Of a stretch of 64,000 nt of DNA, positions 1 to 9,821 are shown one piece after another (within the stretch, counting starts at the first letter, position 1; each line of letters opens with the position of its first letter). Under the pieces are notes generated by a model. The model worked only from the letters and a program-made list of their open reading frames with translations, was not told the DNA's origin and did no database searches. The position numbers and the translations under genes were made by a program. This DNA comes from Bradyrhizobium aeschynomenes (lineage in GTDB: Bacteria; Pseudomonadota; Alphaproteobacteria; Rhizobiales; Xanthobacteraceae), in contig NZ_JABFDM010000001.1 in NCBI RefSeq assembly GCF_013178945.1, positions 248,001-312,000 on the forward strand. The letters are read 5' to 3'.

Positions 1-1077
1 CAGCACGTCGTGCTGTCCGACCCCTGGACCCTGATGTATACGTCCGGCACCACCGGCAAGCCGAAGGGCGTATTGCGCAGCCATCGCAGTGCCGTGCTGC
101 TGTCGATGGTCACCGAGATCGAGCTGAAGCTCAGCCGCAATGACGGCGCGCTGCTGGTGATGCCGATGTGCCATGCCAATTCGCTGAACTTCTTCGGCGC
201 GTTCGGCTACATCGGCGGCGTCAATTCGATCTATTCGCGCAAGAGCTTCGATCCCGAGCACGCGGTGACCACGCTCGCCGACGGCGGCTCCACCTTCACC
301 TCGCTGGTGCCGACGCACTACATCATGATGCTCGACCTGCCGCGCGCGATCCGCGCGCAGCACGATTTCAGCGCGGTCACCAAGCTGATGATCTCCTCGG
401 CACCGGCGCGCCCGGAGACCAAGCGCGAGGTCATGGAGATGTTCCCGAAGTCGGGCCTCTACGAGCTCTATGGCGCCACCGAGACCGGCTGGGTCACCAT
501 GCTCCATCCGCACGAGCAGTTCACCAAGCTCGGCTCGGTGGGCCGCGAATGCGTCGGCGCCGCGCCGATCCGCATTCTCGACGAGGCCGGCAACGAGGTG
601 CCGGACGGCGGGGCGGGCGAGCTCTATTCCTCCAACGCGCACACCTTCGACTGCTATTGGCGCCTGCCGGAGAAGACGAAGGAGGCGTTTCGCGGCGATT
701 ATTGTTCGGTTGGCGACATGGCCCGCCGCGATGCCGACGGCTACATCCACCTCGCCGACCGCAAGAGCAACATGATCATCTCGGGCGGCGAGAACATCTA
801 TCCCTCCGAGGTCGAGGCGCTCGTCGGCGCGCATCCGAGTGTCAAGGACATCGCCGTGATCGGCCTGCCGGACGACAAATGGGGCGAGCGCGTCCATGCC
901 GTGATCGTGCCGCGCGACGGCATGACGGTGAACGAGGGCGAACTGGTCGATTGGGCCAAGGAGCGTCTCGCCGGCTTCAAGCGGCCCCGAAGCTACGCCT
1001 TCATCACCGACGCGGAGATGCCGCGCAACGCCACCGGCAAGATCCTGCATCGCGAGCTGAAGAAGAGATTTTCGTGA
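1..1077 (+). CDS. AMP-dependent acyl-CoA synthetase/ligase, C-terminal part (5' end outside window)
   Basis: Adenylate-forming enzyme of the acyl-CoA synthetase superfamily, expected to activate a carboxylic acid with ATP and pass it to CoA. About 358 residues are visible. They carry the nucleotide-binding motif YTSGTTGKPKG near visible residues 13-23, the YGATE motif (A5), the hinge region SVGDMARRDADGYIHLADR followed by ISGGENIYPSEVE (A8), and the C-terminal NATGKILHREL with the catalytic lysine (A10). The reading frame is open to base 1. A GTG at position 10 could be read as a start, but family members run to about 500 residues and have conserved sequence before the first motif, so I treat the gene as truncated by the window edge. 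The substrate cannot be told from what is seen; a fatty or aromatic acid is possible. Confidence 0.9.
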   Translation, partial: QHVVLSDPWTLMYTSGTTGKPKGVLRSHRSAVLLSMVTEIELKLSRNDGALLVMPMCHANSLNFFGAFGYIGGVNSIYSRKSFDPEHAVTTLADGGSTFTSLVPTHYIMMLDLPRAIRAQHDFSAVTKLMISSAPARPETKREVMEMFPKSGLYELYGATETGWVTMLHPHEQFTKLGSVGRECVGAAPIRILDEAGNEVPDGGAGELYSSNAHTFDCYWRLPEKTKEAFRGDYCSVGDMARRDADGYIHLADRKSNMIISGGENIYPSEVEALVGAHPSVKDIAVIGLPDDKWGERVHAVIVPRDGMTVNEGELVDWAKERLAGFKRPRSYAFITDAEMPRNATGKILHRELKKRFS

Positions 1078-1119
1078 GTTGGTCGCTGCAATGCGCCGCG
1101 CGTCTGATATGTAGCTGCG

Positions 1120-2058
1120 ATGCAGGCCGTTCTCAATTCCGCTCTTCCCATCTTCGCACTGATCCTCACCGGGTTCCTGTGCGGCAGATTCGGTGTGTTC
1201 GACCGCACCGCGACCGACAATCTCAACCGCTTCGCGGTCTATCTCGCGCTGCCGGCGCTGATCTTCACGGCGATGTCCAAGATCGGCGTCGATCAGGTCA
1301 GCCAGTTCGGCTTCATCGGCGCCTTCTGCGGCGGCATCGCCGCGACCTTTGCGACCGGCTTCGTCATCAGCCGGCTGCGCGGACGACGGGTCGCGAATGC
1401 GAGCATCGAGGGGCTCGACGCCGGCTACAGCAATGTCGGCTTCATGGGCATTCCGATGTGCCTTTTGGTGTTCGGTCCAGACAGCGCGCCGGCCTCGATC
1501 ATCGCAACCTTGTTCACGGCCTGCGTGCTGTTCCTGTTTGCGATCGTCGTGGTCGAAATGGATCTGCAGAAGGGCGCCACGCTCGGCGCCACCATCGCCA
1601 AGGTCGCGCGCTCGCTGCTGACCAGCCCGTTGTTCATCGCGCCCGTCGCGGGGCTCGCTGTGGGCCTGAGCGGCTTCGCGCTGCCGGCGCCGTTCATGAG
1701 CTTCACGACGTTGCTCGGTGGCGCGGCCTCGCCGGCGGCGCTGGTCTGCATTGGACTGTTCCTCGCGCAAGAGCGCGTCGTCACGCGCGACGCCACCTCG
1801 ATCGCCATTCTCGTTTCGCTGAAGCTCGTGATGCAGCCGGCGGTGACGGCGCTGCTCGCCTTCCACGTGTTTTCGATGCCGCCGCTGTGGTCGCATTCGG
1901 CCGTGATCCTGAGCGCGCTGCCGATCGGCTCCGGGCCGTTCACCATCGCCAAGCTCTACGGCCTGGAGGCGGGCGTCACCTCGGGCTCGATCCTCGTCTC
2001 GCACATCTTCGCCGTCCTCACCGTCTCGCTGCTCGTGGCCTGGCTGGCGCCGGGCTGA
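1120..2058 (+). CDS. AEC (auxin efflux carrier) family transporter
   Basis: 312-residue integral membrane protein of the AEC/bile-acid-arsenite-riboflavin transporter fold. The hydrophobic segments alternate with short loops in two halves, and the N-terminus (ALPIFALILTGFLCGRFGVF) and the half-way motif AGYSNVGFMGIPMCLLVFG are typical of bacterial AEC carriers. Members export or import small organic acids such as malate or malonate; no substrate can be assigned here. The gene starts 42 bases after the upstream ligase and ends 28 bases before a TPP enzyme on the same strand, so the three may be co-transcribed and a carboxylate substrate shared with the ligase is conceivable (inference). Confidence 0.85.
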   Translation: MQAVLNSALPIFALILTGFLCGRFGVFDRTATDNLNRFAVYLALPALIFTAMSKIGVDQVSQFGFIGAFCGGIAATFATGFVISRLRGRRVANASIEGLDAGYSNVGFMGIPMCLLVFGPDSAPASIIATLFTACVLFLFAIVVVEMDLQKGATLGATIAKVARSLLTSPLFIAPVAGLAVGLSGFALPAPFMSFTTLLGGAASPAALVCIGLFLAQERVVTRDATSIAILVSLKLVMQPAVTALLAFHVFSMPPLWSHSAVILSALPIGSGPFTIAKLYGLEAGVTSGSILVSHIFAVLTVSLLVAWLAPG

Positions 2059-2086
2059 CCGCAACCTCGTTCGCCGGAGTGGTCCG

Positions 2087-3799
2087 ATGAAAGTCTCTCC
2101 CGACAGTGCCGCCGACCTGATCGCCCGCCTGCTCAAGCGCCGCGGCGTTACTCGCGTCTTCGCGCTGTGCGGCGGTCACATCATGCCGATCTGGATGCGG
2201 CTCGATGCGGAGGGAATCCAGATCATCGACGTGCGCGACGAGCGCGCGGCTGTCCACATGGCCCAGGCGCATGCGGAGCTCACCGGCGAGCTCGGCGTCG
2301 CGCTGGTCACGGCAGGACCTGGCATGACCAACGCGATCACCGGCATCGCCAACGCCCACGTCTCGCGCGCGCCGGTGCTTGTGATGTCGGGCGGAAATCC
2401 GCGACCGCAGGAGAACCGCGGCGGCCTGCAGGACATGGATCACACCCAGCTGGTGCGCTCGATCACACGCTATGCCCGCACCGTACGCGAGCCGTCGCTG
2501 GTGCTGCAGGAGCTGGACGAGGCGATCGCGCGCGCCTTCGGCGATGGCGGCGAGCCGGGGCCGGTCTTCATCGACTTTCCGGTCGATACGCTGCGCGGGA
2601 TTGTTCCGAAGCCGCTGCAATTGGACGAGCATCTCGCGCCGAAGCCGCGCGCGGCGACACGGCCGGATCCCGCTGAGGTCGAGAAGGCCGTCGAGCTGTT
2701 GTGGTCGGCGCGCCGCGTGCTCGTCATCTCCGGGCGTGGTGCGCGTGGTGCCGGTCCCGGGCTGATCGCGCTGCTCGACCGGCTCGGCGCGGTCTATCTC
2801 GACACTGGCGAGAGCAGGGGGCTCGTGCCCGACGACCATCCGTCCGTGGTCGGCGCGATGCGCGGCGCCGTGATGGGCGATGCCGATTTGGTGCTCACGG
2901 TCGGACGAAAGCTCGACTTCCAGCTGGCCTATGGCTCGCCGGCCGTGTTCAAGGACGCGAAGTTCGTCCGCATCAGCGACACCGCAAGCGAGTTGCGCGA
3001 CAACCGTCGCGGCGCGGCCGAGATCCTTGCGTCACCGGCGGAGACGCTTGGTGCGATCGTCGCGCTGGCGGGCAATCGCGAATCGGCCGTCGATCGGCAA
3101 TGGGCCGCGAGGCTGCGCGCCGCGCATCAGGAACGCGCCGCCAAGCTGAAGCAGAGCATGGCGACGGCAGCCCCCGGCTCGGACGGTCGGCTGCATCCCA
3201 ATCGCGTGTTGTCAGCGTTGCAGGAGGCCATCGGCAATGATGCCGTGGTCATCACCGACGGCGGTGATTTCCTGTCCTTCGCGCGTGTGGGCCTGAGCGC
3301 GCCGCTCATGCTCGATCCCGGCCCGTTCGGCTGCATCGGCATCGGCGTGCCCTACGGTATCGCTGCAAGTCTCGCTTATCCCGACAAGCCCGTGGTGGTG
3401 GCGACCGGCGATGGCGCCTTCGGCTTCAACGCGATCGAGGTGGATACGGCCGTGCGCCACAAGGCGCCGGTGCTGATCATCGTCGCCAACAACGGCGCCT
3501 GGCAGATCGAGGTGCACGACCAGACCGTGACGCACGGCAAGATCGTCGGCACAAAACTGCAATTCGCCGATCACGCCGCCATGGCGCGGGCCTTCGGCAT
3601 GCATGCCGAGCGCGTCGAAACCGAGGAGCAGCTCGGGCCGGCGATTGAGCGCGCGCTCGCCAATCGTCCGGCGCTGCTCGACATGGTGGTGACGCCGGAG
3701 GCGGTGTCGTCGGACGCCAAGACCGGGTTGGCCTGGGTGCCGGACCTGCAGCCGCTCGCGGCGTGGGACGAGGCGGAGCGGAAGTGGCGGGGCAGCTGA
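2087..3799 (+). CDS. Thiamine pyrophosphate enzyme, acetolactate synthase-like
   Basis: 570-residue TPP-dependent enzyme with the three-domain layout of acetolactate synthase and benzoylformate decarboxylase. The N-terminal PYR domain has the catalytic glutamate in DVRDERAAVH (about E52) and the run VTAGPGMTNAITGIANAH. A central Rossmann-like domain follows (VISGRGARGAG). The C-terminal PP domain carries GDGAFGFNAIEVDTAVRH and then VANN, the Mg/TPP motif, at about residues 441-469. No regulatory subunit gene lies nearby and the sequence lacks the tight similarity expected of a biosynthetic IlvB, so I do not call it ilvB. A lyase or decarboxylase role, perhaps on an acyl-CoA or 2-oxoacid made by the neighbouring ligase pathway, is possible. 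It converges with the MFS gene across an interspersed repeat. Confidence 0.85.
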   Translation: MKVSPDSAADLIARLLKRRGVTRVFALCGGHIMPIWMRLDAEGIQIIDVRDERAAVHMAQAHAELTGELGVALVTAGPGMTNAITGIANAHVSRAPVLVMSGGNPRPQENRGGLQDMDHTQLVRSITRYARTVREPSLVLQELDEAIARAFGDGGEPGPVFIDFPVDTLRGIVPKPLQLDEHLAPKPRAATRPDPAEVEKAVELLWSARRVLVISGRGARGAGPGLIALLDRLGAVYLDTGESRGLVPDDHPSVVGAMRGAVMGDADLVLTVGRKLDFQLAYGSPAVFKDAKFVRISDTASELRDNRRGAAEILASPAETLGAIVALAGNRESAVDRQWAARLRAAHQERAAKLKQSMATAAPGSDGRLHPNRVLSALQEAIGNDAVVITDGGDFLSFARVGLSAPLMLDPGPFGCIGIGVPYGIAASLAYPDKPVVVATGDGAFGFNAIEVDTAVRHKAPVLIIVANNGAWQIEVHDQTVTHGKIVGTKLQFADHAAMARAFGMHAERVETEEQLGPAIERALANRPALLDMVVTPEAVSSDAKTGLAWVPDLQPLAAWDEAERKWRGS

Positions 3800-3880
3800 T
3801 CTGTCGTTGGTCTCCAACGCTGAGTCTGATCCCGATCATCGACATGAGCGTGTAGCCCACGTGTCGCCGGTCTCTTAACC

Positions 3881-4030
3881 CCACCCTCATGGTGAGGAGC
3901 GCCGCGCCGCAATCTGCTTGACGCAAGCCGAGATGGTTCGGGCGCGGCGCGTCTCGAACCATGAGGCCCTAGCTGTGGCCTCGCCCTTCGAGACGCCCGC
4001 CTTCGGCGGGCTCCTCAGGGTGAGGGGTGG
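3881..4030. repeat. Interspersed double-hairpin repeat, family A copy 1
   Basis: Two inverted units fill most of the 357-base gap between two convergent genes. The first runs from CCTCATGGTGAGGAGC to GTCTCGAACCATGAGG; its outer arms (CCTCATGGT/ACCATGAGG) and inner arms (GCGCCGCGCC/GGCGCGGCGC) are both complementary. The second is in reverse orientation: CTTCGAGACGCCCGCC, TTC, GGCGGGCTCCTCAGGG. Related copies are at about 50186, 56535 and 62530. The element may double as a bidirectional terminator. Nothing else was recognised in 3800-4156. Confidence 0.85.
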
Positions 4031-4156
4031 AAGTCTTTCCTAGCAGGGCGAAGCGCGCAAACTACGATCGAAGCTTTCGTCTCGATCAGCACGCTGTTCG
4101 CGGCCGGAAGCTCAATCTGTCAAAGAGGCCAATAGCAGCGAATTGTGTCGCCTCGC

Positions 4157-5464
4157 TTATTTCTGCTCCAACTGCCGCGGTGCGCTCAGCCACAGCGCGA
4201 GCAGCGTGCACACCGCGCCGGACAGCAGATAGCCGCCGGCTGACAGCAGGCCGAAATACGATGCCAGCAGCAGTGCCGCCAGCGGCGCGAAGCCGGCGCC
4301 GAACAGCCAGGCCAGGTCTGCCGTCAGCGCCGACGCCGTGTAGCGATAGGTGCGGGCGAAGTTGGCGGCGATCGCGCCGGAAGACTGGCCGAACGACAGG
4401 CCGAGCAGGATGAAGCCGAGCACCATGTAGACGGTCTCGCCGACCGGACCTGCATCGAGCAGCTGCGGCGCGAAGCCGGAGAAGACGGCGATCGCGATGG
4501 CCGAGCCGATCAAGAGCGACTTGCGGCCGATGCGGTCCGCGAGCATGCCGGAGGCGATGATCGCGACCACGCCGAACACCGCGCCGACGGCCTCGATGAT
4601 CAGGAATCGCGCCGGCGTCTCCTTGGTGAACAGGAACACCCAGGACAGCGGAAACACGGTCACCATGTGGAACAGGGCGAAGCTCGCCAGCGGCGCGAAG
4701 GCGCCGATCACGATGTTGCGGCCCTCGTGGCGGATGGTGTTGCTGACGCTGGCAGGCTGCAGTTCGCGCGACTGGAACAGCTCGTCATATTCTGGCGTCA
4801 CCACCATGCGCAGCCGCGCGAACAGCGCGACGACGTTGATGGCGAAGGCGACGAAGAACGGATAGCGCCAGCCCCAGTCGAAGAAATCGGCTGCCGAGAG
4901 ATTGCCGACGAAGAAGGCGAACAGCACACTGGCGACGATCAGCCCGAGCGGGGCGCCGAGCTGCGGGATCATCGCGTACCAGCCGCGCTGATGCTCCGGC
5001 GCGTTCATCGCGAGCAGCGACGCGAGCCCATCCCAGGCGCCGCCCCAGGCGAGACCCTGGCCGATTCGCGCCAGCGCCAGCAGCCAGATCGCGCCCGCGC
5101 CGACGGTGTAATAGCTCGGCAGGAAGGCGATTGCGACGGTGGAGGTGCCCAGCAGGAACAGCGCGATGATCAGCTTGGCGCTCTTGCCGTAGCGGCGGTC
5201 GATCGCCATGAAGATCACGCTGCCGAACGGGCGGGCGATGAAGGCGAGCGCGAACAGCGCGAAGGAATACAGCGTCTGCGTGAGCTCGTCGGCGAACGGG
5301 AAAACGAGCCGCGGAAACACGATCACCGAGGCGATGGCGTAGACGAAGAAGTCGAAGAACTCCGACGTGCGGCCGATGATGACGCCGATCGCGATCTCGC
5401 CCGGATTCGCTTCGTGCCTGCGGGAGAGATTGGTCTCGCCGTCCATGGCCGCTGCCTGTGTCAT
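4157..5464 (-). CDS. MFS transporter, metabolite:H+ symporter (MHS) type
   Basis: 435-residue 12-helix secondary transporter. The N-terminal GVIIGRTSEFFDFFVYAIAS followed by FARPFGSVIF-like sequence (here ALAFIARPFGSVIFMAIDRRYGKS) and ARIGQGLAWGGAWDG match the MHS branch of the major facilitator superfamily, which imports organic acids or compatible solutes with protons. The DRIGRK loop between helices 8 and 9 is also present. A second in-frame ATG six codons downstream is an alternative start. The gene is divergent from cyoA, and a 19-bp perfect palindrome lies in the 152-base gap, so a regulator may govern one or both. The substrate is unknown. Confidence 0.87.
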   Translation of the reverse strand: MTQAAAMDGETNLSRRHEANPGEIAIGVIIGRTSEFFDFFVYAIASVIVFPRLVFPFADELTQTLYSFALFALAFIARPFGSVIFMAIDRRYGKSAKLIIALFLLGTSTVAIAFLPSYYTVGAGAIWLLALARIGQGLAWGGAWDGLASLLAMNAPEHQRGWYAMIPQLGAPLGLIVASVLFAFFVGNLSAADFFDWGWRYPFFVAFAINVVALFARLRMVVTPEYDELFQSRELQPASVSNTIRHEGRNIVIGAFAPLASFALFHMVTVFPLSWVFLFTKETPARFLIIEAVGAVFGVVAIIASGMLADRIGRKSLLIGSAIAIAVFSGFAPQLLDAGPVGETVYMVLGFILLGLSFGQSSGAIAANFARTYRYTASALTADLAWLFGAGFAPLAALLLASYFGLLSAGGYLLSGAVCTLLALWLSAPRQLEQK

Positions 5465-5530
5465 CGCCGCTCGCAGTCCTCTCGCACTCTATCTCAGGCC
5501 CGTAGATGTCTGCCCCAGCGTCGCTCCGGT

Positions 5531-5549
5531 ATTGGACAAATTGTCCAAT
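5531..5549. promoter_or_regulatory. 19-bp perfect palindrome, candidate operator between MFS gene and cyoA
   Basis: ATTGGACAA-A-TTGTCCAAT is a perfect inverted repeat with 9-base arms around one central A. It lies 67 bases upstream of the MFS start and 68 bases upstream of the proposed cyoA start, in the only AT-rich part of the gap. Its symmetry fits a dimeric repressor or activator site. It is not a FixK/FNR box, because TTG and CAA are 11 rather than 8 bases apart. The binding protein is unknown. Confidence 0.6.
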
Positions 5550-5616
5550 GTTGGGCGTGACGTCCGGTCGCTACGTGAGGCCTCGTTCAGAGATCCGCGC
5601 TTCGACGAGGTTAATC

Positions 5617-6792
5617 GTGCGTTACTGGAAGATATTGGCCCTGCTACCGCTGGGGCTCGCGCTCGGCGGCTGCAATCTGGTGGTGCTCGCGCCCTCCGGT
5701 GACGTCGCCGCCCAGCAGCGCGATCTCGTGATCATCGCCACCGTTCTGATGCTGCTGATCGTGGTGCCGGTGATGGTGGCCACCGCCATGATCGCCTGGC
5801 GCTACCGCCAGTCGAACCAGTCCGCGACCTACACGCCGGACTGGGACCACTCGACCCAGCTCGAGCTTCTGATCTGGGCCGCGCCGCTTCTGATCATCAT
5901 CTGCCTGGGCGCCGTCACCTGGATGGGCACGCATCTGCTCGATCCCTACCGCACCCTCGGCCGCATCTCGGCGGATCGCGCAGTGACGCCGCAGGACAAG
6001 CCGCTCGAGGTCAACGTCGTCGCGCTCGATTGGAAGTGGCTGTTCATCTATCCCGAATACGGCATCGCCAGCCTCAACGAGCTCGCCGCTCCCGTGAACC
6101 GGCCGCTCGATTTCCGGATCACCTCGTCCTCGGTGATGAACTCGTTCTATATTCCGGCACTCGCAGGCCAGATCTACGCGATGCCGGGCATGCAGAGCCG
6201 GCTGCACGCGGTCATCAACAAGCCCGGCGTCTATCGCGGCTTCTCGGCGAACTACAGCGGCGCCGGCTTCTCCGGCATGCGCTTCGCCTTCCACGGCCTG
6301 TCGGATGCGGAGTTTGCCAGCTGGGTCGAGAAGGCCAAGGCCAGCGGCACTCAGCTCGGCAAGTCGGAATATCTCACGCTGGAGCGTCCGAGCGCCAACG
6401 AGCCGGTGCGCTATTACGCCTCCGTCGATGGCGACCTGTTCCGCGCCATCCTCAACATGTGCGTCGAGACCGGTAAGATGTGCATGAGCGAGATGATGGC
6501 GATCGATGCCCGGGGCGGCATGGGGATGGCCGGCGTGCGCAACACGCTGCCGCTCGCCTACGACAAGTTCGCCGGCCGCGGCGCCGTGTTCGGCGCCGAG
6601 CCGAGCTTCGTGGCCGGCGGCGTCTGCCTGCCGGGCGACCAGGTCACGCGCATGGCCGAGGACTCCTCGCCCACCGTGCTGGCGCCGCTCGACTGGACGC
6701 CGCTGCAGGGCCGCGGGCTGGAACGGCCCGGCCTGATGCGGCCGTCCAAGGCGTCGTTCATCCCGTTGCCGACCTCCAAGTCGAATTCCTGA
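5617..6792 (+). CDS. cyoA: Ubiquinol oxidase subunit II (cytochrome bo3 type)
   Basis: Subunit II of a haem-copper quinol oxidase in the cytoplasmic membrane. I chose the GTG at 5617 (391 residues), preceded by GAGG six bases upstream, because it places a short lipoprotein signal at the N-terminus ending in the lipobox LGGC. A longer reading to 5506 would bury that signal. Two transmembrane helices follow ([18 protein letters not shown] and [20 protein letters not shown]), then the cupredoxin domain starting about [20 protein letters not shown]. The Cu(A) cysteine and histidine ligands of cytochrome c oxidases are not apparent, consistent with a quinol oxidase. It begins the cyoABCD-surf1 gene set; cyoB starts 25 bases downstream. 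Confidence 0.93.
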   Translation: MRYWKILALLPLGLALGGCNLVVLAPSGDVAAQQRDLVIIATVLMLLIVVPVMVATAMIAWRYRQSNQSATYTPDWDHSTQLELLIWAAPLLIIICLGAVTWMGTHLLDPYRTLGRISADRAVTPQDKPLEVNVVALDWKWLFIYPEYGIASLNELAAPVNRPLDFRITSSSVMNSFYIPALAGQIYAMPGMQSRLHAVINKPGVYRGFSANYSGAGFSGMRFAFHGLSDAEFASWVEKAKASGTQLGKSEYLTLERPSANEPVRYYASVDGDLFRAILNMCVETGKMCMSEMMAIDARGGMGMAGVRNTLPLAYDKFAGRGAVFGAEPSFVAGGVCLPGDQVTRMAEDSSPTVLAPLDWTPLQGRGLERPGLMRPSKASFIPLPTSKSNS

Positions 6793-6817
6793 CGTTCGGA
6801 TTCGCGAGGATCACATC

Positions 6818-8827
6818 ATGTTCGACACTGCCAATCTCACCAAGCTCATCTTCGGCCGGCTGACCCTGGAGTCGCTGCCGCTGCATGAGCCGATCATCGT
6901 CGGCACCTTCGCGATGGTCGCGCTCGGCGGCCTCGCGCTGTTGGGCGCGCTGACCTATTTCCGGCTCTGGGGTTATCTCTGGAAGGAGTGGTTCACCACC
7001 GTCGACCACAAGCGCATCGGCATCATGTACATGGTGCTCGGCATCGTCATGCTGCTGCGCGGCTTCGCCGACGCCCTGATGATGCGCCTGCAGCAGGCGA
7101 TCGCCTTCAACGGCTCCGAGGGCTACCTCAACTCGCACCACTATGATCAGGTGTTCACGGCGCACGGCGTGATCATGATCTTCTTCGTGGCGATGCCGCT
7201 GGTCACCGGCCTGATGAACTATGTCGTTCCGCTGCAGATCGGCGCGCGCGACGTGTCGTTTCCGTTCCTCAACAATTTCAGCTTCTGGATGACCACGGCG
7301 GGCGCCGTGCTGGTGATGTGCTCGCTGTTCGTCGGCGAGTTCGCGCGCACCGGCTGGCTCGCCTATCCGCCGCTCTCGAACCTGTCCTACAGTCCGGATG
7401 TCGGCGTCGACTATTACATCTGGGCGCTGCAGGTGGCCGGCGTTGGCACGCTGTTATCCGGCGTCAACCTGATCTGCACCATCGTGAAGATGCGGGCGCC
7501 CGGCATGACCATGATGAAGATGCCGGTGTTTACCTGGACCTCGCTGTGCACCAACGTCCTGATCGTCGCCTCCTTCCCGGTGCTGACGGCGGTGCTCGCG
7601 CTGCTGTCGCTCGACCGCTATATCGGCACCAACTTCTTCACCAATGATTTCGGCGGCGATCCGATGATGTATGTCAACCTCATCTGGATCTGGGGCCATC
7701 CGGAGGTCTACATCCTGATCCTGCCGGCGTTCGGCATCTTTTCCGAGGTCACCTCGACCTTCTCGGGCAAGCGGCTGTTCGGCTACACCTCGATGGTCTA
7801 CGCCACCGTCGTCATCACCATCCTGTCCTATCTGGTCTGGCTGCACCATTTCTTCACCATGGGCTCCGGCGCCAGCGTGAACTCGTTCTTTGGCATCACC
7901 ACGATGATCATCTCGATCCCGACGGGCGCGAAGATGTTCAACTGGCTGTTCACGATGTATCGCGGCCGTATCCGCTTCGAATTGCCGATGATGTGGACGG
8001 TCGCCTTCATGTTGACCTTCGTGATCGGCGGCATGACCGGCGTGCTGCTCGCGGTGCCCCCGGCCGACTTCGTGCTGCACAACAGCCTGTTCCTGGTCGC
8101 GCATTTCCACAACGTGATCATCGGCGGCGTGCTGTTCGGCCTGTTCGCCGGCATCGCCTATTGGTTCCCGAAGGCGTTCGGCTTCAAGCTCGATCCGTTC
8201 TGGGGCAAGATGTCGTTCTGGTTCTGGACGGTCGGCTTCTACTTCGCCTTCATGCCGCTTTATGTGCTCGGCCTGATGGGCGTGACGCGCCGCCTGCGCA
8301 CCTTCGATGATCCGAGCCTGCAGATCTGGTTCGTCATCGCCGGCATCGGCGCGTTCCTGATCCTCTTGGGCATCGCCAGCTTCCTGATCCAGATTGCCGT
8401 GAGCGTGCTGCGCCGGGAGCAGCTCGTCGACACCACCGGCGATCCCTGGGATGCGCGCACCTTGGAATGGGCGACGTCGTCGCCGCCGCCGGCCTACAAC
8501 TTCGCCTTCACGCCCGTCATCCACGACAACGACGCGTGGTGGGACATGAAGCGCCGCGGCTACGCCCGTCCGCTCACCGGCTTCAAGGCGATCCACATGC
8601 CGAGCAACACCGGCACCGGCGTGATCCTGGCAGGGCTGAGCACCACCATGGCGTTCGGCCTGATCTGGTACATGTGGTGGATGGCGGCCGGCAGCTTCGT
8701 CGCGCTGCTGGCGGTCGCGATCGGCCACACCTTCAACTATCACCGCAGCTTCCACATTCCGGCTGACGAGGTCGTCAGCGTCGAGCGCGCCCGCACCGAG
8801 CTGCTCGTGGCAGGAGCCAAGTCATGA
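6818..8827 (+). CDS. cyoB: Ubiquinol oxidase subunit I (cytochrome bo3 type)
   Basis: 669-residue catalytic subunit that reduces O2 to water and pumps protons. Haem- and copper-binding signatures are visible: [11 protein letters not shown] (haem histidine), [18 protein letters not shown] with the Cu(B) histidine and cross-linked tyrosine, WLHHFFTMG (Cu(B) histidines), and [12 protein letters not shown] (haem histidines). The N-terminal extension with an extra helix and the C-terminal extra helices match CyoB rather than CtaD. Its stop overlaps the cyoC start by four bases, implying translational coupling. Confidence 0.97.
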   Translation: MFDTANLTKLIFGRLTLESLPLHEPIIVGTFAMVALGGLALLGALTYFRLWGYLWKEWFTTVDHKRIGIMYMVLGIVMLLRGFADALMMRLQQAIAFNGSEGYLNSHHYDQVFTAHGVIMIFFVAMPLVTGLMNYVVPLQIGARDVSFPFLNNFSFWMTTAGAVLVMCSLFVGEFARTGWLAYPPLSNLSYSPDVGVDYYIWALQVAGVGTLLSGVNLICTIVKMRAPGMTMMKMPVFTWTSLCTNVLIVASFPVLTAVLALLSLDRYIGTNFFTNDFGGDPMMYVNLIWIWGHPEVYILILPAFGIFSEVTSTFSGKRLFGYTSMVYATVVITILSYLVWLHHFFTMGSGASVNSFFGITTMIISIPTGAKMFNWLFTMYRGRIRFELPMMWTVAFMLTFVIGGMTGVLLAVPPADFVLHNSLFLVAHFHNVIIGGVLFGLFAGIAYWFPKAFGFKLDPFWGKMSFWFWTVGFYFAFMPLYVLGLMGVTRRLRTFDDPSLQIWFVIAGIGAFLILLGIASFLIQIAVSVLRREQLVDTTGDPWDARTLEWATSSPPPAYNFAFTPVIHDNDAWWDMKRRGYARPLTGFKAIHMPSNTGTGVILAGLSTTMAFGLIWYMWWMAAGSFVALLAVAIGHTFNYHRSFHIPADEVVSVERARTELLVAGAKS

Positions 8828-9453
8828 CGATTGCAACGGGCACTATAAAGGCCGGCGAGCCGGTCTTCTACGTCGTCGACGAGCACGATCACCCGGAAGG
8901 CAGCAGCACGCAGCTCGGCTTCTGGATCTATTTGATGAGCGACTGCCTCATCTTCGCGATCCTGTTCGCCGTCTATGGCGTGCTCGGCGCCAAATACGCC
9001 GCGGGCCCGGCGCCGAAGGACCTGTTCGACCTGTCGCTGGTCGCGGTCAACACCTCGTTCCTGCTGCTGTCGTCGCTCACCTACGGCTTTGCGATGCTGT
9101 CGATGCAGCAGAACCGCGTTGGCGCGATGCAGGGCTGGCTCGTCGTCACCGGCCTGTTCGGCCTCGCCTTCCTCGGTATCGAGCTGACCGAATTCGCGCA
9201 CATGATCCATGAGGGCGCGACGCCGCAGCGCAGCGCCTTCCTGTCGTCGTTCTTCACCCTGGTTGGAACCCATGGCCTGCACGTGACGTTCGGCCTGATC
9301 TGGCTGGTCACGCTGATGGTGCAGGTCAAGCGCTTCGGCCTGATCGAGGCCAACCGGCGTCGCCTCGTCTGCCTCAGCATGTTCTGGCACTTCCTCGACG
9401 TGATCTGGATCGGTGTCTTCACCTTCGTCTATCTGATGGGAATGCTGCGATGA
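8824..9453 (+). CDS. cyoC: Ubiquinol oxidase subunit III
   Basis: 209-residue membrane subunit with five predicted helices, typical of Cyo[23 protein letters not shown] at the N-terminus and [20 protein letters not shown] at the C-terminus. It overlaps both cyoB and cyoD by four bases (ATGA type), so the subunits are probably made in step. It supports assembly and stability of the oxidase core. Confidence 0.96.
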   Translation: MTIATGTIKAGEPVFYVVDEHDHPEGSSTQLGFWIYLMSDCLIFAILFAVYGVLGAKYAAGPAPKDLFDLSLVAVNTSFLLLSSLTYGFAMLSMQQNRVGAMQGWLVVTGLFGLAFLGIELTEFAHMIHEGATPQRSAFLSSFFTLVGTHGLHVTFGLIWLVTLMVQVKRFGLIEANRRRLVCLSMFWHFLDVIWIGVFTFVYLMGMLR

Positions 9454-9821
9454 GCTCGGATGTCCACGCCCACGCGGATGCGCACCAGTCGGCCGATGAC
9501 CATGCCGGTACGCGGCAGGGGCAGCTGATCGGCTTCGGTCTCTCGGTCGTCCTGACGGCGATCCCGTTCCTGCTGGTCATGAGCGGCTCGCTCGACAAGC
9601 AGGTGACGGCGCTGATCATCATGGCGTTCGCGGCCGTGCAGGTCGTCGTCCACATGGTCTTCTTCCTGCACATGAACACCAAGGCCGAGGGCGGCTGGAC
9701 CATGATGGCGCTGATCTTCACCATCATCATGGTGGTGATCGCGTTGTCAGGCTCGCTGTGGGTCATGCATCATCTGACCACCAACATGATGCCGGTCCAC
9801 GAGATGGGCCAGACGCCGTGA
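9450..9821 (+). CDS. cyoD: Ubiquinol oxidase subunit IV
   Basis: 123-residue small subunit with three membrane helices and a histidine-rich, hydrophilic N-terminus (HAHADAHQSADDHAG). The motif QVVVHMVFFLHMNTKAEGGW is the conserved CyoD core. Its stop TGA shares bases with the ATG of the next gene (TGATG), placing the SURF1 gene in the same transcript. Confidence 0.95.
   Translation: MSSDVHAHADAHQSADDHAGTRQGQLIGFGLSVVLTAIPFLLVMSGSLDKQVTALIIMAFAAVQVVVHMVFFLHMNTKAEGGWTMMALIFTIIMVVIALSGSLWVMHHLTTNMMPVHEMGQTP

Noticed and set aside
10..12. GTG as the true start of the acyl-CoA ligase
   Set aside because: The frame is open to base 1 and the family's N-terminal ~150 residues are missing, so the gene continues outside the window.
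168..2090. 640-codon open frame overlapping the ligase and the AEC transporter
   Set aside because: Arginine-rich out-of-frame reading across two well-supported genes.
3881..4030. CRISPR array or tRNA suggested by repeated hairpins
   Set aside because: The repeats are dispersed inverted pairs without regular spacers; no cloverleaf, CCA end or cas gene was found anywhere in the window.
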